DNA from: Akkermansia massiliensis
GTDB lineage: Bacteria > Verrucomicrobiota > Verrucomicrobiia > Verrucomicrobiales > Akkermansiaceae
Direction: 5' to 3'
DNA: 64,000 bases
NCBI RefSeq assembly: GCF_023516715.1
Contig: NZ_JAMGSI010000001.1
Span: 1,612,001-1,676,000 of the forward strand
This document shows positions 60,810-64,000 of this stretch, one piece after another (positions within the stretch are counted from its first letter, which is position 1; the number at the start of each line of letters is the position of its first letter). The notes under the pieces were generated by a model. That model worked only from the letters and a program-made list of their open reading frames with translations, ran no database searches and was not told where the DNA came from. The translations under genes and the position numbers were made by a program.

Positions 60810-61772
60810 TCAAACGCCCCCTGCCATCAGGGCCAGGACTTCCACGCGGTTCGGCATGGAGCGGATGGCTCCCTTGCGCGTCGTCACGATGGACGCGGCG
60901 GCGTTGGCGAATAAAAGCATGTCCGCCAACTGTCCGTCCGTCAGGTTTTCCAGCCCTGTTTCCAGAATCCAGTCCAGGCAGGAACCAAAAAAGGCGTCTC
61001 CGGCGCCCGTCGTGTCAATGGTATTGACCTTCAGGAACGTAGGCTGGTAAACCAGCGTGTCTCCATAGGAAGCCCAGCTCCCTTCCCTGCCCCCTGTTAC
61101 GAGGATGAGGCGGAGATTGCTGAATTCCCTTTTCAGGGCATCCAGCCCTTCCTTCATGGAGGAGCACCCGGTGAGGAACAGAAGTTCCTCCACCTCTATT
61201 TTCATGACGCTGCACGCGCCGCAGCCGTAGAGCATTTGCTCCCGGGCCAGCTCCAGGCTGGGCCAGAGGGGAGGCCGGAGGTTGGGGTCAAAGGAGACGA
61301 GGGCACCCTTCTCCCGGGCATGGCTGACGGCATGCCTCGTGGCGCGCCGCACGTCGCCGTGCGTCATGGAGATGGTCCCGAAGTGGAATACGCGCGTGTT
61401 TTCCACCAGCGCCATGTCCACCTCCCCGGAGGTCAGTTTCATGTCCGCGCCGGGATTGCGGTAGAAGGAAAAATCACGGTCGCCATGTTCGTCAATCTGG
61501 ACGAAGGCCAGGGTGGTGTTGACTTCCCGGGAAGAGACCAGCCCCGAATCGTCAATGCCTTCCTCCTGAAGCGTGCGCCGGAGCATTTTCCCGAACATGT
61601 CATGCCCCACCTTGCCGATGAAGGCGGTCCTGCGCCCCAGCCGGGACAGCATGGAGAGGACATTGCAGGGGGCTCCCCCCGGATTGGCCTGGTAAACGGG
61701 CAGTTCCTGGGCGCTCACTCCGCAGGGGGTGAAGTCCACCAGCAGTTCTCCGAGGGCTACGACGTCATACAT
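60810..61772 (-). CDS. PfkB-family fructokinase
   Basis: This ribokinase-like sugar kinase of 320 residues is expected to phosphorylate fructose at C6. The N-terminal substrate motif (VVALGELLVDFTPCG), NPGGAPCNVLSMLSRLG, and the catalytic/anion-hole motif DTTGAGDAFFGSCLDWIL (about residues 250-267) are clear. It diverges from the mannitol dehydrogenase gene, 318 bp away. Mannitol oxidation yields fructose, so the two enzymes would act in sequence. Confidence 0.9.
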   Translation of the reverse strand: MYDVVALGELLVDFTPCGVSAQELPVYQANPGGAPCNVLSMLSRLGRRTAFIGKVGHDMFGKMLRRTLQEEGIDDSGLVSSREVNTTLAFVQIDEHGDRDFSFYRNPGADMKLTSGEVDMALVENTRVFHFGTISMTHGDVRRATRHAVSHAREKGALVSFDPNLRPPLWPSLELAREQMLYGCGACSVMKIEVEELLFLTGCSSMKEGLDALKREFSNLRLILVTGGREGSWASYGDTLVYQPTFLKVNTIDTTGAGDAFFGSCLDWILETGLENLTDGQLADMLLFANAAASIVTTRKGAIRSMPNRVEVLALMAGGV

Positions 61773-62090
61773 GCTTTTCCAAATGTTGAAGGTGGTCCTT
61801 CCGGCATAAAGGAAAGCCGGGAGAGATAGTAAAGCATAGAACGCGCCGCCTGTTCCGGGAAAGGAAAAAGAGGTTCATTCCAGTCATGCCGGCAAAGGAC
61901 GTACTGCCGGGGTCCCATCGCGCCCTGTGGAAACCGTGCCCGTAAAAAAATCCGGGATTTTTCCGTGAACGGTCCCCTGCGGCGCGTGATCAATCCGCCG
62001 GATAGGGAAAAAGTCTGGCATATCCCTAACACCCGCCTCTCCGGAAATGCCCATTAGTATGAGACGGCAAATACCATACCTCATTTCAAG
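61773..62090. promoter_or_regulatory. Divergent control region of the mannitol/fructose locus
   Basis: These 318 bp separate the divergent kinase and dehydrogenase genes and must hold both promoters. The only strong feature is an AT-flanked palindrome, AAAAATCC-G-GGATTTTT (61946-61962), near the middle, which would suit a dimeric regulator. No small gene is seen. Confidence 0.5.
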
Positions 62091-63569
62091 ATGATGAAGA
62101 AGGAACTGAAACGACAGGGCAAGGCGAAGATTCCGGGGGCTCCCGTCCCCTATGACAGGACAACCATTCAGCCGGGGATAGTCCATATAGGAGTGGGCAA
62201 CTTCCATCGCGCGCATGAAGAGTTTTACACGAACCAGCTTCTGGGCATGGGCGGCCGTGACGAATGGGGAATTTCCGGAGTGGCGCTGCTGCCTCAGGAC
62301 GAACCCCTTTACAAGGCGCTGAAGAGCCAGGACGGCCTTTACACGCTGACGGTCTGCGGCCGCGACGGCAAGGACGAGTTTTATGAGATAGGCTCCCTGG
62401 TGGATCTGGCGTGGGGGCCGAAGGATCCCGAAAAGGTCATCGACAGGATTGCGGACCCCCGCACTAAAATCATCACGCTGACCATTACGGAAGGGGGATA
62501 CAATCTGGATAAGGAAACCGGTGAGTTCATGCTCAACAGCAAGGACGTGAAACATGACCTGGAACATCTCGACCATCCCCGGACGGTTTTCGGGTTCCTG
62601 GCCGCCGGATTGCGGAAGAGGCGCAAGGACGGCGCAGGCCCCGTAACCGTTCTATCCTGCGACAACCTCCAGCACAATGGAGACACGGCCCGGAAAGCGT
62701 TCACTTCCTTTATCGAGGCCCAGGATCCCGGGCTGGCGCAGTGGGTGAAGAAGAACGTGACATTCCCCAACAGCATGGTGGACCGCATCACGCCCGCCGT
62801 CACGCCGGACGACGTCAAGCGACTGGACGCGCAGAGCGGCGTGGAAGACGCCGCCCCCGTCTATTCGGAGGATTTCATCCAGTGGGTGATTGAGGATGAT
62901 TTCATTGCCGGGCGCCCGGACTGGGAAACCGTGGGCGTGGAGTTTACGGACGATGTTTCCGCTTATGAGAATATGAAGCTCAGCCTGCTGAACGCGTCCC
63001 ACTCCCTGCTGTCCTACCCCGCCTTTCTGGCCGGGTACCGCCGGGTGGACGAGGCGGTAGGGGATGAACGGTTCGCCCGCTACTTGCGCCTTTTCATGGA
63101 CCGGGACGCGGGCCCCTACGTTCCGCCTCCGGGGAATACGGATTTGGAGCTGTACAAGAAGACCCTGCTGGAACGCTTCGGCAACAAGGCGGTGAGCGAC
63201 CAGATCAGCCGCTTGTGCTTTGACGGCGTTTCCAAGATTCCCGTGTATGTGATGCCCGTTTTAACGAAGATGATCAGGGACGGCGCCGACCTGGAACGCC
63301 TGGCGTTTTTCGTGGCCGCCTACCGCCATTACCTGAAGCACGGAAAGGATGACCGGGGCCAGGCTTATGAAGTGAACGAGCCCTGGCTGACCAAGGAGGA
63401 CCGGAAGCTGATCGCCAGCGACGACCCGCTGGATTTCCTCGCCCTCTCCCCCTTCCGGAGCACGGATTTGAAGGCGGCGGACAAGTTCGTCAGCCAGTAC
63501 CTGGGCATGGTGGAGAAGCTTGAAAAAGACGGCGTGCTCTCCGTTCTGGAAAAATTGGTTCTTCCGTAG
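62091..63569 (+). CDS. Mannitol 2-dehydrogenase family oxidoreductase
   Basis: This polyol-specific long-chain dehydrogenase converts mannitol (or a related polyol or hexuronate) to fructose with NAD. The 492 residues show the family N-terminus GIVHIGVGNFHRAHEEFYTN and DEWGISGVALLPQD, TLTITEGGYNLD, and the DNLQHNGDTARKAF and NSMVDRITPAVTPDD blocks. The C-terminal catalytic region KLSLLNASHSLLSYPAFLAG with a Lys/Asn/His set is present. Length fits (about 490). A transporter gene follows after a hairpin. Confidence 0.92.
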   Translation: MMKKELKRQGKAKIPGAPVPYDRTTIQPGIVHIGVGNFHRAHEEFYTNQLLGMGGRDEWGISGVALLPQDEPLYKALKSQDGLYTLTVCGRDGKDEFYEIGSLVDLAWGPKDPEKVIDRIADPRTKIITLTITEGGYNLDKETGEFMLNSKDVKHDLEHLDHPRTVFGFLAAGLRKRRKDGAGPVTVLSCDNLQHNGDTARKAFTSFIEAQDPGLAQWVKKNVTFPNSMVDRITPAVTPDDVKRLDAQSGVEDAAPVYSEDFIQWVIEDDFIAGRPDWETVGVEFTDDVSAYENMKLSLLNASHSLLSYPAFLAGYRRVDEAVGDERFARYLRLFMDRDAGPYVPPPGNTDLELYKKTLLERFGNKAVSDQISRLCFDGVSKIPVYVMPVLTKMIRDGADLERLAFFVAAYRHYLKHGKDDRGQAYEVNEPWLTKEDRKLIASDDPLDFLALSPFRSTDLKAADKFVSQYLGMVEKLEKDGVLSVLEKLVLP

Positions 63570-63580
63570 TCATACAATCC

Positions 63581-63616
63581 TTCATGCAGCCCGTCTCCTG
63601 TTCCGGGCTGCATGAA
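63581..63616 (+). terminator. Hairpin after the mannitol dehydrogenase gene
   Basis: TTCATGCAGCCCG (63581-63593) pairs perfectly with CGGGCTGCATGAA (63604-63616). It has no T tract, so it may be a weak terminator or a processing stem between the dehydrogenase and transporter genes. Confidence 0.55.
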
Positions 63617-63669
63617 GACACCTTCCCGACCTCTTCCTTTCCGCCGCATTCTCACCCTTCCCTCCTCTC

Positions 63670-64000
63670 ATGGAAACACAACCGCATTCACGCCTGGGTC
63701 CCTTCCTTGCCCTGACTTTCATTTATTTTCTCGTCGGGTTCCTGTCCACCGTGAACGGCCAGTTCCAGGGGCCTTTGCAAAGCGCCTTCCTGCCGGATGC
63801 CGGCGCCTTGAAAAACACGTTCATCACGCTAATTCCCTTTTTCTTTTTCCTGGCGTACCTGGTGAACGGAAATATCGCCTCCCGCTGGATCAACCGCTAC
63901 GGCTACAAGACCACGCTGATACGGGGGCTCCTGTTCATGGTGCTTGGGCTGGCCGTCTTTTTCCTGTCCGCATGGTTCACCGTCCAGTTCGGGGACCTGC
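63670..64000 (+). CDS. MFS sugar transporter (FucP-like), N-terminal part
   Basis: The gene runs past the end of the window; 110 codons are visible. It starts METQPHSRLGPFLALTFIYF and shows three hydrophobic segments. The pattern FLVGFLSTVNGQFQGPLQ, then FFFFLAYLVNGNIASRWINR followed by YGYKTTL, resembles the fucose/galactose-proton symporter (FHS) family of MFS proteins. Its place beside mannitol dehydrogenase and fructokinase suggests uptake of mannitol or fructose. Confidence 0.8.
   Translation, partial: METQPHSRLGPFLALTFIYFLVGFLSTVNGQFQGPLQSAFLPDAGALKNTFITLIPFFFFLAYLVNGNIASRWINRYGYKTTLIRGLLFMVLGLAVFFLSAWFTVQFGDL

Overview
The window looks like chromosome of an Akkermansia muciniphila-type verrucomicrobiote. 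This is inferred from gene content and base composition, not from a database match. The evidence is a GC-rich backbone, secreted mucin glycosidases of families GH84 and GH89, single-copy housekeeping genes packed with 4-bp ATGA overlaps, and starts that mostly lack a Shine-Dalgarno sequence. Usable promoters have TTGNNN boxes spaced 16-18 bp (mostly 17) from a -10 box.

Backbone, left (1-37.6 kb): the end of priA, dapF, tRNA-His, a UbiE/MenG methyltransferase with a MATE exporter, a CAT-anticodon tRNA (probably Ile2), a family 10 fucosyltransferase, a short LeuA-like synthase behind a leucine-rich leader peptide, recJ, GH84, a DUF2339 membrane protein, a zinc ABC transporter operon, mcsA-mcsB-clpC, GH89, a rhodanese, a FAH-family hydrolase, full-length leuA, an SMP-30-like propeller, yqeY-ispD-epimerase, trpS, a universal stress protein, ymdB, tcdA and small lipoproteins.

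Island (37.61-60.60 kb): a 23-kb, visibly more AT-rich element sits in the 3' end of tRNA-Leu(TAA). It is bounded by 26-bp direct repeats (37610-37635 and 60577-60602) with related subterminal repeats just inside. A tyrosine integrase lies next to the right end and a second recombinase lies further in. The left end is decayed: an integrase tail, a frameshifted replication-initiator-like gene and two frameshifted small genes. The right end holds an AbiE-type toxin-antitoxin pair.

The core of the island is a compact minus-strand cluster of 12 genes (56025 to 41550). In transcription order it encodes a zinc-ribbon/TM protein with a PKAE repeat, a glycine-zipper lipoprotein, a second lipoprotein, a membrane protein with a degenerate GTPase-like domain, a GrpE-like factor, two lidless Hsp70s, a 901-aa protein with a J-like N-terminus plus zinc ribbons and beta-sandwich repeats, a zinc-ribbon P-loop GTPase-like protein, a VirD4/TraG-type ATPase without membrane anchor, a charged coiled-coil protein and a membrane-anchored lipase-fold protein. 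No relaxase or secretion channel accompanies it. I read this as a mobile chaperone/GTPase/ATPase machine at the envelope, possibly a conflict or defence system. It is the most interesting content of the window.

Backbone, right (60.6-64 kb): a PfkB fructokinase diverges from a mannitol dehydrogenase followed by the start of an MFS sugar transporter, which together suggest a mannitol/fructose utilisation locus.
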